Below are positions 29,991 through 40,093 of a stretch of 64,000 nt of DNA, in pieces (within the stretch, counting starts at the first letter, position 1; the number at the start of each line of letters is the position of its first letter). The DNA lies in assembly GCF_029626265.1 (NCBI RefSeq), contig NZ_JARUBN010000001.1, positions 558,001-622,000 of the forward strand, read 5' to 3'. Under the pieces are notes generated by a model. The model was given only the letters and a program-made list of their open reading frames with translations. It had not been told where the DNA came from and did no database searches. The DNA is from Micromonospora sp. WMMD1102. Lineage in GTDB: Bacteria > Actinomycetota > Actinomycetes > Mycobacteriales > Micromonosporaceae. Made by a program: the position numbers and the translations under genes.

Positions 29991-31114
29991 ACCGCGGTCC
30001 CGTGAACCGTCGTCCCGAGGCGGTCAGCCGGCGGGCCTTCCTCAGCGCCGTCGGCGCGGCCGGACTGACCGGTGCGGCCGGCTGTGGCGATCACGGTACG
30101 GACCCGGCGCCGCCGCCCGCCGGTACTCCCGTGGCGGCACCTGCCCGGCAGACCGAGATCGTCCGGCCGGCGCCGGCCACCACGCTGCTGGTCGCGTACG
30201 ACGTCGAGGCGGTGGACCGGGCGGGGCTGGCCTCGGCGCTGCGGGCCGTCACCGCCCGGCTTGGCGATGCGGCGGCGACCGTCGCGGTGGGCGCCTCTCT
30301 CTTCGACCGCCGGTACGGGCTGACGGCACCCCGGCTGCTCACCCCGATGCCGGCGTTCCGGGCCGACCTGCTCGACCCGGACTGGTGCCACGGCGACCTG
30401 CTGGTGCAGGTCTCGGCGGACGACCCGGAGCCGCCGGCCATGCTGCTCGGCCGACCGGTTCCCGGGTTGCGCGAACGCTGGCGGATCGAGGGCTTCCACC
30501 CGCCGGGCGGGTCCGGGGTGCGCAACCTGTTCGGCTTCCGGGAGGGTGCCGGCAACCCCGACCCGACGGACCAGGAACTGATGGACCGGCTGGTCTGGGT
30601 GGGGCCGGGCGACGACGAGCCGACCTGGTGCGTCGGCGGCAGTTACCAGGTGGTCCGGCTGATCCGACTGGCGATGCCGACCTGGGAAGCCGAGCCGGTC
30701 GCCGATCAGGAACGGGTCTTCGGCCGGGCGAAGATCGGCGGTGCGCCGCTCGGCCGGCACCACGAGGCGGACGAGCCCGACTACGCGGCGGACCCGGACG
30801 GCCGGCTGATCTCACTTGACGCGCACATCCGCCGGGCGAACCCGCGTACCCCGGAGAGTGAGCGGCACCGGATCCTGCGGCGCGGCTACTCGTACCGGCG
30901 TACCGGCCGGGGCGCGGGTGGCGAGGACGTCGGGCAGATCTTCGTCTGTTTCCAGCGGGACGTGGAGCGGGGCTTCGCCACCATCCAGCGCCGGCTTGCC
31001 GGCGAGGCCCTGGAGCGCTACACCCTGCCGTTCGGCGGCGGCTACTACTTCCTGCTGCCCGGTGGCACCGGCGAAGGGGACTACCTGGGCCGCACGATGA
31101 TCGAGTCGGCCTGA
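29987..31114 (+). CDS. Tat-exported DyP-type heme peroxidase
   Basis: The product is 375 aa. A twin-arginine signal (SRRAFLSAVGAAGLTG) is followed by C in AAGCGD, which could also act as a lipobox. The DyP core has FGFREGAGNPDPTD, where the usual distal GxxDG aspartate is Glu, the candidate proximal His in LGRHHEADEPDY, and YSYRRTGRGAGGEDVGQIFVCFQ read in two blocks. This is the EfeB-like branch. It oxidises dyes or porphyrin-type substrates with peroxide outside the membrane after folding with heme. It overlaps the S8 protease gene by 4 bp. Confidence 0.92.
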   Translation: MNRGPVNRRPEAVSRRAFLSAVGAAGLTGAAGCGDHGTDPAPPPAGTPVAAPARQTEIVRPAPATTLLVAYDVEAVDRAGLASALRAVTARLGDAAATVAVGASLFDRRYGLTAPRLLTPMPAFRADLLDPDWCHGDLLVQVSADDPEPPAMLLGRPVPGLRERWRIEGFHPPGGSGVRNLFGFREGAGNPDPTDQELMDRLVWVGPGDDEPTWCVGGSYQVVRLIRLAMPTWEAEPVADQERVFGRAKIGGAPLGRHHEADEPDYAADPDGRLISLDAHIRRANPRTPESERHRILRRGYSYRRTGRGAGGEDVGQIFVCFQRDVERGFATIQRRLAGEALERYTLPFGGGYYFLLPGGTGEGDYLGRTMIESA

Positions 31115-31127
31115 TCTCCGGGTCGGC

Positions 31128-31195
31128 CTGGTGTCCGGGGTGGTCTGGTGTCCGGGGTGGTCTGGTGTCCGGGGTGGTCTGGTGTCCAGGGTGGC
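31128..31195. repeat. 17-bp tandem repeat downstream of the DyP gene
   Basis: Four contiguous copies of CTGGTGTCCGGGGTGGT, the last with two changes, begin 13 bp after the stop codon. Confidence 0.9.
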
Positions 31196-31242
31196 GGCGT
31201 GCTGACCGGGGCGAGCTGACCCGGGTCGGGAGCCGGGCGGGA

Positions 31243-32460
31243 TCAGCGGCCGGCGACCGGCTCGGGACGGTCCGCAGGCTGATGTTCCTGCCCGGTGTCG
31301 GCCCGGGTGTCCGTGCCGGCTCCGGTGTCGTCGTCCGTGGCCGGCGCCGGTCCGTCTGCCGCCGACCTGGCGGCCGCGTCGTCCGGGGCTTCGGTCCCGG
31401 TGCCGTCCCGGGCGCCGTCTTCCGGCCCGTTGCCCTCGGCGTCGTCGCGGTCCGGGTTCCGGGGGTCGGAGGGCGGCGAGGTCGCCTCCCCGGCCGGCCG
31501 GAGTGTACGGCCGAAGGCGATGATCGCGGTGAGCGCACCACCGAAGAGCACCAACAGCAGGTGGTTGACCCGGGAGTTGCCGAAATCGCTCTGCACGATC
31601 TGGTCGGCCTCGCTGATCGCGCCGGCCAGTCTGATCACCTCGGCACCGGCGGTCCGGACGAGGATCTCGGTGACGAGCAGCAGCAGTCCCGGCCCGGCAC
31701 CCGCGATCAGGTACGCCGGCCAGCGCAGCGTCGGCACCGCGCCGGTGCCCCGCTCGACGGCCCGCCGCCCGGCCGCCCGTAGGTAGCCGAAGACCAGCAG
31801 CCCGGCCGCCAGCGCGCTGGTCACCGAGACGGTCCGGGCGAACCAGCGGGCGGCGGTGACCTGCGACACCTGGGTCTCGCCGAAGCCGTAGAGTTCGAGC
31901 AGCGGATCCTTGAAGTAGTTCAGGGCGAAGCCGACCGCGAAGACGGCCAACCCGGCGGCGACCACGGCGGCCACCACCAGGGTGCCGCGCAGGCCGCCGA
32001 TGATCCCGCCGACCGTGGCGGCAGCAGCCGCCGTACCGGCCAGGACCATGATCGCCGAGCCCTCGCCGTAGCTGAGGGTCACCACCAGCGCGGCGAGGAA
32101 ACCGGTGGCGAGACCGGCGACAAGCGAGACGAGAAACCGGGGGGTACTGCGCCAGATCCCGAGCCGGGTCATCAGGTTGCCCAGGACCAGGCTGACGGCC
32201 GCACCGGCCACCAGGCTCGCCGAGATCAGCCCCGGCAGCGAGTACGCGGCCAGGGTGATCGCCATGCTGCTCAACCCGGCCGAGGAGATCTCGGCCTTGG
32301 CCGACCAGAGCATCGCGGCCAGCCAGCCGAGGGCGAGCAGGGCGAGGACGAGCGCGCCGGGCGCCGGCACCGGGGACGGGGTGGCCGTCACCGGCGCCTC
32401 CGGCTCGACCGGTTGGTCGGGAGCCGAGGTCGCGGTGGGGCCGGACTCGTCTGTCATCAT
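31243..32460 (-). CDS. Multi-pass membrane protein of unknown function
   Basis: The product is 405 aa with about eight hydrophobic segments between residues ~35 and 320. It has a short Pro/Thr-rich cytoplasmic N-terminus and a ~85-residue acidic, disordered C-terminal tail. A polar loop FGETQVSQVTAARWFARTVS is the most distinctive non-membrane part. No transporter signature is recognised. It is convergent with the DyP gene and divergent from pruA. Probable actinobacterial-specific family. Confidence 0.75.
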   Translation of the reverse strand: MMTDESGPTATSAPDQPVEPEAPVTATPSPVPAPGALVLALLALGWLAAMLWSAKAEISSAGLSSMAITLAAYSLPGLISASLVAGAAVSLVLGNLMTRLGIWRSTPRFLVSLVAGLATGFLAALVVTLSYGEGSAIMVLAGTAAAAATVGGIIGGLRGTLVVAAVVAAGLAVFAVGFALNYFKDPLLELYGFGETQVSQVTAARWFARTVSVTSALAAGLLVFGYLRAAGRRAVERGTGAVPTLRWPAYLIAGAGPGLLLLVTEILVRTAGAEVIRLAGAISEADQIVQSDFGNSRVNHLLLVLFGGALTAIIAFGRTLRPAGEATSPPSDPRNPDRDDAEGNGPEDGARDGTGTEAPDDAAARSAADGPAPATDDDTGAGTDTRADTGQEHQPADRPEPVAGR

Positions 32461-32905
32461 CTCCCCCTCAGCAGGTGGCCGGCGGCGGCGACGGGGCTGT
32501 GCCGGTGTGGCCGGGCCGCCGGTCCCTCAGCGTACGCGGGCCGGTCGGGGTGGTGCCCCGGTGCCGGACCGGCCGGGGCGGTGCCGCGCTCACCTGGACG
32601 GAGTACCGCGGATGTCGCGCGCGACCAGCGCCAGCGGCCTGGCGCCGTGCACGACCAGCGCCGGCGGGCCGGTGTCGCGGACACCGCGCACGACCAGCGC
32701 CGGCGGGTGGGTGTTGCCCGGCGTCGGCGGGTCGGCGCTGTCCACCATGCGGGGAGCCGGCGGTGCCGACCATGCAAGGATTGGCGCAGGTCCCGCCCTC
32801 GCACTCCCGGTACAGCCCGGGCTCGGGGTCGAGGTGCCCGGCCGACCGGTCGGCACCGGCGGGTCCGGTTTCGCCGTCGCTGTCGAGATCGCCCAGGAGA
32901 ATCCC
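32461..32905. other. 445-bp pruA upstream region with 21-bp-type repeats
   Basis: No gene is supported. The word CACGACCAGCGCCGGCGGG occurs around 32648-32668 and 32696-32716, and a diverged copy begins at about 32619. The region must contain the promoters for the divergent membrane protein gene and pruA. The ribosome site CAGGAG precedes pruA. Confidence 0.5.
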
Positions 32906-34534
32906 ATGGACGCCGTTCTCTCCGTACCCGAGCCGCGCAACGAGCCGGTCCGCGACTACGCGCCCGGCAGTGCCGAGCGAACCAGCCTGCAACGCCGGCT
33001 CGGCGAGCTGGCCGCCGAGCGGCTCGAACTGCCGATGACCATCGGCGGTACGCAACGGATGGGCGCGGGTGCCGCGATCGACGTCGTAGCGCCGCACCGG
33101 CACCAGCATGTGCTGGGGGTCACCCACAACGCAACCAACGCGGATGCGCAGGCAGCGGTGACGGCCGCCAAGCAAGCCGCCCCGATGTGGCGTGATTTGT
33201 CCTTTGCAGAGCGGGCTGCCGTCTTCCTCCGGGCCGCCGACCTGCTCGCCGGACCGTGGCGGGACACCCTGAACGCGGCGACCATGCTCGGCCAGTCCAA
33301 GACAGCGATCCAGGCCGAGATCGACTCCGCCTGTGAGCTGATCGACTTCCTGCGCTTCAACGTCGCCTTCGCCCGCAAGCTCCTGGCCGAGCAGCCGCTG
33401 TCGTCGAGTGGGGTGTGGAACCGGTTCGACCATCGGCCGTTGGAGGGCTTCGTCTACGCGGTCACGCCGTTCAACTTCACCGCGATCGCCGGCAACCTGC
33501 CGGCCGCACCCGCGCTGGTCGGCAACACCGTGGTCTGGAAGCCGGCGCCGACCCAGCAGTTCGCGGCGCACTTCACGATGCGGCTCTTCGAGGCTGCCGG
33601 CCTGCCGCCCGGCGTGATCAACATGGTCACCGGGGACGGCATCGCGGTCTCCGAGGTTGCCCTCGCCGACCCTGACCTGGCCGGCATCCACTTCACCGGC
33701 TCGACGAAGGTGTTCCAGAAGCTGTGGCAGGGCGTCGGCGAGAACATCGCGAACTACCGGGGTTACCCCCGGCTGGTCGGCGAGACCGGCGGCAAGGACT
33801 TCGTCGTCGCGCACCCGAGCGCCGACGCCGACGCGCTGCACACCGCGCTGGTCCGCGGGGCGTACGAGTACCAGGGGCAGAAGTGCTCGGCCGCGTCCCG
33901 GGCGTACGTGCCCCGCTCGCTCTGGGAGGGCGGGCTGCGGGACCGGCTGGCCGCCACCGCCGACGGTCTGGCGTACGGCGACGTCGCCGACTTCGGCAAC
34001 TTCGGCGGTGCGGTGATCGACGCCAAGGCGTTCGCCCGGCACACCGGCGCACTCGAGATGATCTCCGGTGACTCCGCCTGCCGGATCCTGGCGGGCGGCA
34101 CCGCCGACGACTCGGTGGGCTGGTTCGTCCGGCCGACCCTCTTCGAGTGCACCGACCCGGGGCACAAGTCCTTCACCACCGAGTACTTCGGGCCGATCCT
34201 CGGGGTGCACGTCTACGAGGACGCGCAGTTCGAGGAGACCGTTCGGCAGGCCGAGTCGGTCGCGCCGTACGCCCTGACCGGCTCGATCTTCGCCACCGAC
34301 CGCCGGGTGATCGACTGGGCCGCGCACACCCTGCGGTACGCGGCCGGCAACTTCTATGTCAACGACAAGCCGACCGGTGCGGTGGTGGGGCAGCAGCCGT
34401 TCGGCGGCGCCCGGGCCAGCGGTACCAACGACAAGGCCGGCTCGTGGCACAACCTGGCCCGGTGGATGTCGCCGCGCACGGTGAAGGAGACCTTCGCCCC
34501 GCCGACCGACCACCGCTACCCGCACATGGGCTGA
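32906..34534 (+). CDS. pruA: L-glutamate gamma-semialdehyde dehydrogenase
   Basis: The product is 542 aa, started at ATG 32906 after CAGGAG. Family hallmarks are VTPFNFTAIAGNLPAAPAL, the NAD-binding FTGSTKVF, catalytic Glu in GETGGKDFV, catalytic Cys in YQGQKCSAASRAY and the C-terminal YVNDKPTGAVVGQQPFGG. It converts the P5C-derived glutamate semialdehyde to glutamate with NAD+, the second step of proline catabolism. It is single-function as in other actinobacteria; no proline dehydrogenase gene is adjacent. Confidence 0.97.
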   Translation: MDAVLSVPEPRNEPVRDYAPGSAERTSLQRRLGELAAERLELPMTIGGTQRMGAGAAIDVVAPHRHQHVLGVTHNATNADAQAAVTAAKQAAPMWRDLSFAERAAVFLRAADLLAGPWRDTLNAATMLGQSKTAIQAEIDSACELIDFLRFNVAFARKLLAEQPLSSSGVWNRFDHRPLEGFVYAVTPFNFTAIAGNLPAAPALVGNTVVWKPAPTQQFAAHFTMRLFEAAGLPPGVINMVTGDGIAVSEVALADPDLAGIHFTGSTKVFQKLWQGVGENIANYRGYPRLVGETGGKDFVVAHPSADADALHTALVRGAYEYQGQKCSAASRAYVPRSLWEGGLRDRLAATADGLAYGDVADFGNFGGAVIDAKAFARHTGALEMISGDSACRILAGGTADDSVGWFVRPTLFECTDPGHKSFTTEYFGPILGVHVYEDAQFEETVRQAESVAPYALTGSIFATDRRVIDWAAHTLRYAAGNFYVNDKPTGAVVGQQPFGGARASGTNDKAGSWHNLARWMSPRTVKETFAPPTDHRYPHMG

Positions 34535-34572
34535 CCGCCTCCGCCTCCGCCTCCGCCTCCGCCTCCCGCCTG
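34535..34572. repeat. CCGCCT hexanucleotide repeat after pruA
   Basis: Five or so CCGCCT units follow the stop. A longer near-duplicate, GCGGGCCGGTCGCGTGTCCC, occurs at about 34591-34612 and 34624-34643. The rest of the gap to 34813 holds no gene that I can support. Confidence 0.8.
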
Positions 34573-34813
34573 CGCGCCGCCTCCGCGCCAGCGGGGCCGG
34601 TCGCGTGTCCCGCCTCCGCGTCAGCGGGCCGGTCGCGTGTCCCGGGTTCGTGCCGAGCGGTTCCGGCCGGCGTCCCGGGTTCGTGCCAGCCCGGTCCCGG
34701 CCGGCGCCCGGCCCGGTCCGTTCGCCCTAGCGTCACTTCCAGACAGCGGAAGGTGACCATCCGTCAACCAGCGTCGGTGGGACGGGCGGCGACCCGGGGT
34801 CAGGGGAGGGCAC

Positions 34814-36067
34814 GTGATGGATCGGGTGCTTGCCGGCCGGTACCGGCTCGTCCGGGAGGTCGCCTCCGGCGCGACCGGAATCGTCTGGCGGGCCGTCGAC
34901 CTGCGCGACGGCGTACCGGTGGCGGTCAAGATGCTGCGCCCGCACGCGGCCACCAGACCGGACCTGGTGGCCGCGTTCGTCACCGAGACGCAACTGGTCG
35001 CCGGCCTCCACCACCCCTGCCTGGTACCCGCCCGCGACGTACTCGGGCAGGGGCGGGAGCGGGCCCTGGTGATGGAACTGGTCGAGGGGGAGGACCTGCG
35101 GCGGCGGCTGCGCCGCACCGGGCCGGTCCCGCCGGCGATCGCGGCCGAGGTGACCGCGCAGCTCGCCGGTGCGCTGGCCTACCTGCACGGCCGGGACATC
35201 GTGCACGGTGACGTGAAGCCGGGCAATCTCGTCGTGCCGGCGGACGGCGGCCTGGTCCGGCTCGTCGACTTCGGCGCCGCCCGTCGGGTGGGCGCCGGGC
35301 CGTCCTGGCCGGAGACCCAGGCAACTCCCGAGTACGTCGCCCCGGAGGTGGCGGCCGGCGGGGCACCCACCCCGGCCAGTGACGTGTACGCGCTCGGCAT
35401 CCTGCTCTTCGAGCTGGTCAGCGGGCTGAGCCCGTACCGGGGCGGGTCGCCGGCCGAGGTACTCAACCGGCACCGGACCTGCCGGCCGGTGCCGCCGCCC
35501 GGACTGCCGCCGGTGGTCTGGCAGTTCGTGGAGGACTGCCTGACGGCCGACCCGGCAGACCGCCCCGACGCGATCCGGGCCGCCGCCCGGCTGCGCGGGA
35601 TGGAGTCGGCCGTGGACGGGCTGACCGCGCTGCCCCGGCCCACCGCCGACCTGGTCACCTGGTGGCCCCGGTCGACCGGCACCGCCACCGGGCGCGCGCC
35701 GGTCCCTCGCCCCTCGGCCCCGTCGGGTCAGTCCTCGACCTCGGCCGCTCGCGCCTCGGGCCGGGTGGGTCGCCGCTCGGCCTGGGTGGGCCGTCCCTCA
35801 ACCCCGGTCGGTCGTTCCTCAACCCCGGTCGGTCGGTCCTCGGCTCCGGTGGATGGTCCCGGGCGCTGGTCCGGCTCGACCGACAGCGGCGCACCGCCCG
35901 ACCCACCCGCGCCGCCGCCCCGAGGTCACCACCAGCACCGGCGGGGCGAGGCGACGGTGCTGGCCGGCGCCCGCGCGATCGTCGCCGCCGCGTTCCTGGG
36001 TACGGTGGCGGCGGATGCCGGGGCGCTGGGCGGGGGCGGAGCAGGTTTCCGGCAAAAGCCCACATAA
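34814..36067 (+). CDS. Serine/threonine protein kinase, soluble form
   Basis: The product is 417 aa (GTG 34814 or ATG 34817). The N-terminal kinase domain (~1-260) has the glycine loop VASGATGIVWRA, Lys in VAVKML, catalytic loop HGDVKPGN, DFG in LVDFGAA, and APE as VAPEV. The catalytic loop has Gly in place of the Arg of HRD. The C-terminal ~130 residues are low-complexity, with RPSTPVGRSSTPVGR repeats and only a weak hydrophobic end, so no clear membrane anchor or sensor domain. Probably a cytosolic signalling kinase; targets unknown. Confidence 0.88.
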   Translation: MMDRVLAGRYRLVREVASGATGIVWRAVDLRDGVPVAVKMLRPHAATRPDLVAAFVTETQLVAGLHHPCLVPARDVLGQGRERALVMELVEGEDLRRRLRRTGPVPPAIAAEVTAQLAGALAYLHGRDIVHGDVKPGNLVVPADGGLVRLVDFGAARRVGAGPSWPETQATPEYVAPEVAAGGAPTPASDVYALGILLFELVSGLSPYRGGSPAEVLNRHRTCRPVPPPGLPPVVWQFVEDCLTADPADRPDAIRAAARLRGMESAVDGLTALPRPTADLVTWWPRSTGTATGRAPVPRPSAPSGQSSTSAARASGRVGRRSAWVGRPSTPVGRSSTPVGRSSAPVDGPGRWSGSTDSGAPPDPPAPPPRGHHQHRRGEATVLAGARAIVAAAFLGTVAADAGALGGGGAGFRQKPT

Positions 36068-36311
36068 ACGGTGAAACTTGACTAGCCTCCCCAAGTGACG
36101 TCGCCCGTGCCGGGCGCTGTCGGCTGCCGACGGTGGCCGTGCGGGCGCCGACGGTCATTGGTCTCCCCGCCGACGGTCGGCTCCGCCGTGCCCGCCGAGC
36201 CCCCTTCCATCGATCGTCCTCATCCGACTGTCGTCCCAGAACAGTGCACAATGGAGACAACAACCGGCGGATAGTGGCAAATCCTGGACGCGGCGCCAGC
36301 AAAGTGGCAGC
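36068..36311. other. Gap upstream of the PadR gene
   Basis: No gene is seen. Repeated GCCGACGGT words occur around 36125-36180. A comparatively AT-rich patch (GTGCACAATGGAGACAACAACC, two blocks) near 36243-36264 is the likely promoter of the PadR-family gene. Confidence 0.35.
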
Positions 36312-36320
36312 GTGGAGGCC

Positions 36321-36833
36321 ATGGCGGATGTTGCTATCAATCCCACCGCGGCAGCCCTGCTCGGGCTGCTCCACGAAGGACCGAAGACCGGCGGCCAGTT
36401 GATGGCCGCCGCCGAGCGGCGCCTGGCGCCGTACTGGTCGATGACCCGGAGCCAGGTCTACCGGGAGTTGCCGGCACTGGCCGAGCAGGGACTGGTCCGG
36501 CTCGGCAAGCCCGGCCCCCGGTCCAGCCAGCCGTACGCGATCACGGCGGCCGGGAAGCGGACGTTCTCCCGCTGGCTCACCGAGATGCCGGGGCGGGACA
36601 CGGTACGCAATCCGACCGCCCTCCGGGTGGCGTTCGGTCCGCAGCACTCGGCCACCCAGTTGCGCAACCTGGTGAGCAGCGCGAACGAATACCACACCGA
36701 GGCGCTCGCGGCCGCTCGGGAGCAGGCCCGGGACGCCAAGAAGGCCGGTGACTCGTACGGAGCCGCCGCCCTGGAGTTCGCGGTCGCGTACCACAAGGCG
36801 GCGCTGTCCTGGCTGAAGACGGCGCCGGTCTGA
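36321..36833 (+). CDS. PadR family transcriptional regulator
   Basis: The product is 170 aa from ATG 36321 (GTG 36312 is an alternative; GGAGG lies only 2 nt before the ATG, so the start is uncertain). The winged helix is clear: AAALLGLLHEGPKTGGQL, YWSMTRSQVYRELPALAEQGLV and YAITAAGKRTFSRWL. A C-terminal helical dimerisation domain is rich in Ala/Lys. PadR proteins repress nearby efflux or detoxification genes in response to small molecules; the target is not evident here. Confidence 0.9.
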   Translation: MADVAINPTAAALLGLLHEGPKTGGQLMAAAERRLAPYWSMTRSQVYRELPALAEQGLVRLGKPGPRSSQPYAITAAGKRTFSRWLTEMPGRDTVRNPTALRVAFGPQHSATQLRNLVSSANEYHTEALAAAREQARDAKKAGDSYGAAALEFAVAYHKAALSWLKTAPV

Positions 36834-37088
36834 GCCGGCTGGCCCGACCGACCCACCAGCGACAGCTCGTCCCACCCGCGCTTGGGCCCGGTCCGGCCCG
36901 CGTCTCGGCCCGGCTCGGCCAGCGCTTCGGCCCGGTCCGGCCCGCGTCTCGGCCCGGCTCGGCCCGGTGTCGATTCCGTGCCGCGCCGGCACGTCGGCGG
37001 ACCGGTTCGGCGACGACGGTGGACGCGCCGGGGCGCTTGGCGGCCGGCGACGACCCGGTCCCGCGGACGACCAGTACTCTTGACTGTC

Positions 37089-38210
37089 GTGACCGCTGCC
37101 GAGTACGCCGACCAGCTCAAGGATCTTGACGCCACGCTCCGCAACATCGAGGCCGTCCTCGATGTCGATCGGCTGCGCCGGTCGAAGGCAGAGCTGGAGG
37201 AAGCGGCCTCCGCGCCGGACCTGTGGGACGACCAGGCCCGAGCCCAGGATGTGACCTCCAAGCTCTCGTACGTCAACGGAGAGATCGGCAAGCTGGAGAG
37301 CCTGCGCGGTCGGCTCGACGACGCCCGGGTGCTGCTGGAACTCGCCGAGGCGGAGAGCGACGCGGGCGTGCTCGGCGAGGTCGAGACGGAGATCGGCGGG
37401 CTGCGCAAGGCCATCCAGGAGATGGAGGTTCGTACCCTGCTGTCCGGGGAGTACGACTCCCGGGAGGCGCTGGTGGCGATCCGCGCGGGTGCCGGCGGGG
37501 TGGACGCGGCAGACTTCGCCGAGATGCTGCTGCGGATGTACCTGCGCTGGGCCGAGCGGCACGGCTACCCGACCGAGGTCTACGAGACGTCGTACGCCGA
37601 GGAGGCGGGCCTGAAGTCGGCCACCTTCGCGGTCAAGGTCCCGTACGCCTACGGCACACTGAGCGTGGAGGCCGGCACGCACCGACTGGTCCGGATCAGT
37701 CCGTTCGACAACCAGGGTCGCCGGCAGACCAGTTTCGCCGGGGTCGAGGTGCTGCCGGTGACCGAGCAGACGGACCATATCGACATTCCGGAAAACGAGC
37801 TGCGGGTCGACGTCTACCGTTCGTCAGGTCCTGGTGGGCAGAGCGTGAACACCACCGACTCGGCGGTGCGGATCACACACGTCCCGACCGGGATCGTGGT
37901 CACCTGCCAGAACGAGAAGTCCCAGCTCCAGAACAAGGCGTCCGCGCTGCGCGTGCTCCAGGCCCGGCTGCTGGAGCGCAAGCGGCAGGAGGAGCAGGCC
38001 AAACTGGAGGGCCTGAAGACCGACGCCGCCGGGTCGTGGGGCGACCAGATGCGCTCGTACGTCCTGCACCCGTATCAGATGGTGAAGGATCTGCGTACCG
38101 AGCAGGAGACCGGGAACCCGTCCTCGGTGTTCGACGGTGAATTGGACGGGTTTATCGAGGCCGGCATCCGGTGGCGGAAGCAGCGACAGCTTGCCGGTGA
38201 CGCCGCGTGA
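37089..38210 (+). CDS. prfB: Peptide chain release factor 2
   Basis: The product is 373 aa, GTG 37089. Domain 2 carries the RF2 stop-codon tripeptide SPF (204-206) and domain 3 the catalytic GGQ (249-251) in [10 protein letters not shown]. It releases peptides at UGA and UAA. The reading frame is continuous, so the autoregulatory +1 frameshift of enterobacterial prfB is absent. A TTG nine bases upstream is in frame, and no ribosome site precedes either start. ftsE follows, the usual actinobacterial order. Confidence 0.96.
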   Translation: MTAAEYADQLKDLDATLRNIEAVLDVDRLRRSKAELEEAASAPDLWDDQARAQDVTSKLSYVNGEIGKLESLRGRLDDARVLLELAEAESDAGVLGEVETEIGGLRKAIQEMEVRTLLSGEYDSREALVAIRAGAGGVDAADFAEMLLRMYLRWAERHGYPTEVYETSYAEEAGLKSATFAVKVPYAYGTLSVEAGTHRLVRISPFDNQGRRQTSFAGVEVLPVTEQTDHIDIPENELRVDVYRSSGPGGQSVNTTDSAVRITHVPTGIVVTCQNEKSQLQNKASALRVLQARLLERKRQEEQAKLEGLKTDAAGSWGDQMRSYVLHPYQMVKDLRTEQETGNPSSVFDGELDGFIEAGIRWRKQRQLAGDAA

Positions 38211-38338
38211 ACACGGCTCGCGTCCGCGTCGCTGCGGTGCGTCGACAGCGGTGATGGTTTCCATGTGCGGGGCGTGAGGGACGCCGGACGCAGCGCAGCT
38301 TCACGACAAATGTCGCCCGGACAGGCCGGGCTCCGGGC

Positions 38339-38366
38339 TTGGCCTTTTCGTTACGACGCGTAGACT
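38339..38366 (+). promoter_or_regulatory. ftsE promoter, probably giving a leaderless transcript
   Basis: TTGGCC (38339-38344) and TAGACT (38361-38366) are 16 bp apart, a good housekeeping -35/-10 pair. The GTG of ftsE begins 9 bp after the -10 box, where transcription should start. No ribosome site is present, so a leaderless mRNA is likely. Confidence 0.6.
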
Positions 38367-38374
38367 CACCACCC

Positions 38375-39055
38375 GTGATTCAGCTTGAGCAAGTGACGAA
38401 GACGTACCCGAAGGCGTCCCGGCCATCGCTCGACAGCGTGTCGGTCTCGATCGAGAAGGGTGAGTTCGTCTTCTTCATCGGTCCCTCCGGTTCCGGCAAG
38501 TCGACGATCATCAAGCTGCTGCTGCACGAGGTGACCCCGAACAAGGGTCGCGTGATGGTCAACAACAAGGACGTCACCTCGATGCGCTCCTGGAAGATCC
38601 CACACTTCCGGCGCTCGATCGGCTGCGTCTTCCAGGACTTCCGACTGCTGCCCAACCGCACCGCGTACGAGAACGTCGCGTTCGCCCTCGAGGTCATCGG
38701 CAAGACCAAGGCGGTCGCCCGCCGGGTCGTCCCCGAGGTGCTGGAGCTGGTTGGGCTCGGCGGCAAGGAGCACCGCTACCCGCACGAACTCTCCGGCGGT
38801 GAGCAGCAGCGCGTCGCGGTGGCCCGGGCGTTCGTCAACCGGCCGCTGATCCTGCTGGCCGACGAGCCCACCGGAAACCTCGACCCGGACACGTCGATCG
38901 AGATCATGCGTCTGCTGGACCGGATCAACCGCACCGGCACCACGGTCGTGATGGTCACCCACGACTCCAACATCGTCAACCAGATGCGCCGTCGCGTCGT
39001 CGAGATCGAGAGCGGTCGCATCGTGCGTGACCAGGCCCGGGGCGTCTACGGCTGA
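38375..39055 (+). CDS. ftsE: Cell division ATP-binding protein FtsE
   Basis: The product is 226 aa from GTG 38375, which matches the family start. Walker [11 protein letters not shown]-loop CVFQDFRLL, signature [14 protein letters not shown] and Walker [14 protein letters not shown] are intact. With FtsX it forms an ABC-type complex that transmits ATP hydrolysis across the membrane to activate peptidoglycan hydrolases at the septum. ftsX starts 103 bp downstream. A longer in-frame start at 38339 overlaps the promoter and is rejected. Confidence 0.96.
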   Translation: MIQLEQVTKTYPKASRPSLDSVSVSIEKGEFVFFIGPSGSGKSTIIKLLLHEVTPNKGRVMVNNKDVTSMRSWKIPHFRRSIGCVFQDFRLLPNRTAYENVAFALEVIGKTKAVARRVVPEVLELVGLGGKEHRYPHELSGGEQQRVAVARAFVNRPLILLADEPTGNLDPDTSIEIMRLLDRINRTGTTVVMVTHDSNIVNQMRRRVVEIESGRIVRDQARGVYG

Positions 39056-39158
39056 CCACGCCCCGCAGTGCCGGCGCCGACCAGCCCCCGGTCCGGCCCG
39101 GCACCGGCCCTGACTCGACGACGAACGACTCCTGCGGAGATCCGGAAGGAACCCCCCG

Positions 39159-40034
39159 ATGCGCTTGAAATACGTCCTGTCCGAGGTGTTGGTCGGGCTG
39201 TGGCGCAACGTGACCATGACCATCGCGATGATCATCACGATGGCGGTCTCACTGACCATGCTCGGTGCCAGCGGCCTGATGTACCTCCAGGTCGACGCGA
39301 TGAAAGACGCGTACTACAAGGACATCGAGGTCTCGATCTTCCTCGTCGCGGGCGTGACCGAGGAGCAGCGCACCCAGTTGCAGACCGACCTGGAGGGCGA
39401 CCCGCTCGTCCGGGAGGTCAAGTACGAGTCCAAGCAGGAGGCGTACGAGCGCTTCCAGAAGCTCTTCGCGGACTCGCCGGACCTGGTCAAGGCGGTGCAG
39501 GCGGACAAGCTCCCCGAGTCGTTCCGGGTCAACCTGGTCGACCCGGAGCAGTATCAGAAGATCTTCGACACCTACAAGGGCCGCGAGGGGATCGACGACA
39601 TCATCGACCAGCGCCGGCTGCTCGAACAGATCTTCAACATCCTCGGCGCGATCCAGAACATGGCACTCGTCTCCGCCTCGGTGATGGCCATCGCCGCGCT
39701 GCTGCTGGTCGCGAACACCATCCAGGTGGCCGCGTACAGCAAGCGCCGTGAGGTCGCGGTGATGAAGCTGGTCGGCGCCTCCAACTGGTTCATCCAGGCA
39801 CCGTTCGTGCTGGAGGCGGTGGTCGCCGGCATGCTCGGCGCGATCATCGGGTTCGGCGCCCTGGTGCTGGGCAAGATCTTCCTGCTGGACGGCTCGCTGC
39901 GGGACCTGACCGACCTGCTCACCCCGATCGAGTGGAGCACGGTGCTGCTGATGTTCCCGTTCATGGCCGGGGTCGGCGGCCTGGTCAGCGCGGTCACCGC
40001 CTGGGTGACGCTCCGGTTCTACCTGCGGGTCTAG
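39159..40034 (+). CDS. ftsX: Cell division membrane protein FtsX
   Basis: The product is 291 aa, with GGAAGGAA before ATG 39159. TM1 (~residues 20-45) is followed by the extracytoplasmic domain (~50-165, KDIEVSIFLVAGVTEEQ) and three C-terminal TM segments (~170-285) with the conserved SKRREVAVMKLVGAS cytoplasmic motif. It is the membrane partner of FtsE. No other gene lies between them and a strong hairpin follows, so ftsEX is a closed unit. Confidence 0.96.
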   Translation: MRLKYVLSEVLVGLWRNVTMTIAMIITMAVSLTMLGASGLMYLQVDAMKDAYYKDIEVSIFLVAGVTEEQRTQLQTDLEGDPLVREVKYESKQEAYERFQKLFADSPDLVKAVQADKLPESFRVNLVDPEQYQKIFDTYKGREGIDDIIDQRRLLEQIFNILGAIQNMALVSASVMAIAALLLVANTIQVAAYSKRREVAVMKLVGASNWFIQAPFVLEAVVAGMLGAIIGFGALVLGKIFLLDGSLRDLTDLLTPIEWSTVLLMFPFMAGVGGLVSAVTAWVTLRFYLRV

Positions 40035-40093
40035 TTCCCTCACCCGAGGGTGTAGTTCTCCGCAGCCGCCGTCGCGGCCGTCGAACGATCGAC

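Noticed and set aside
37080..37160. Programmed +1 frameshift site in prfB
   Set aside because: The frame is continuous through the N-terminal region and no in-frame UGA precedes the body.
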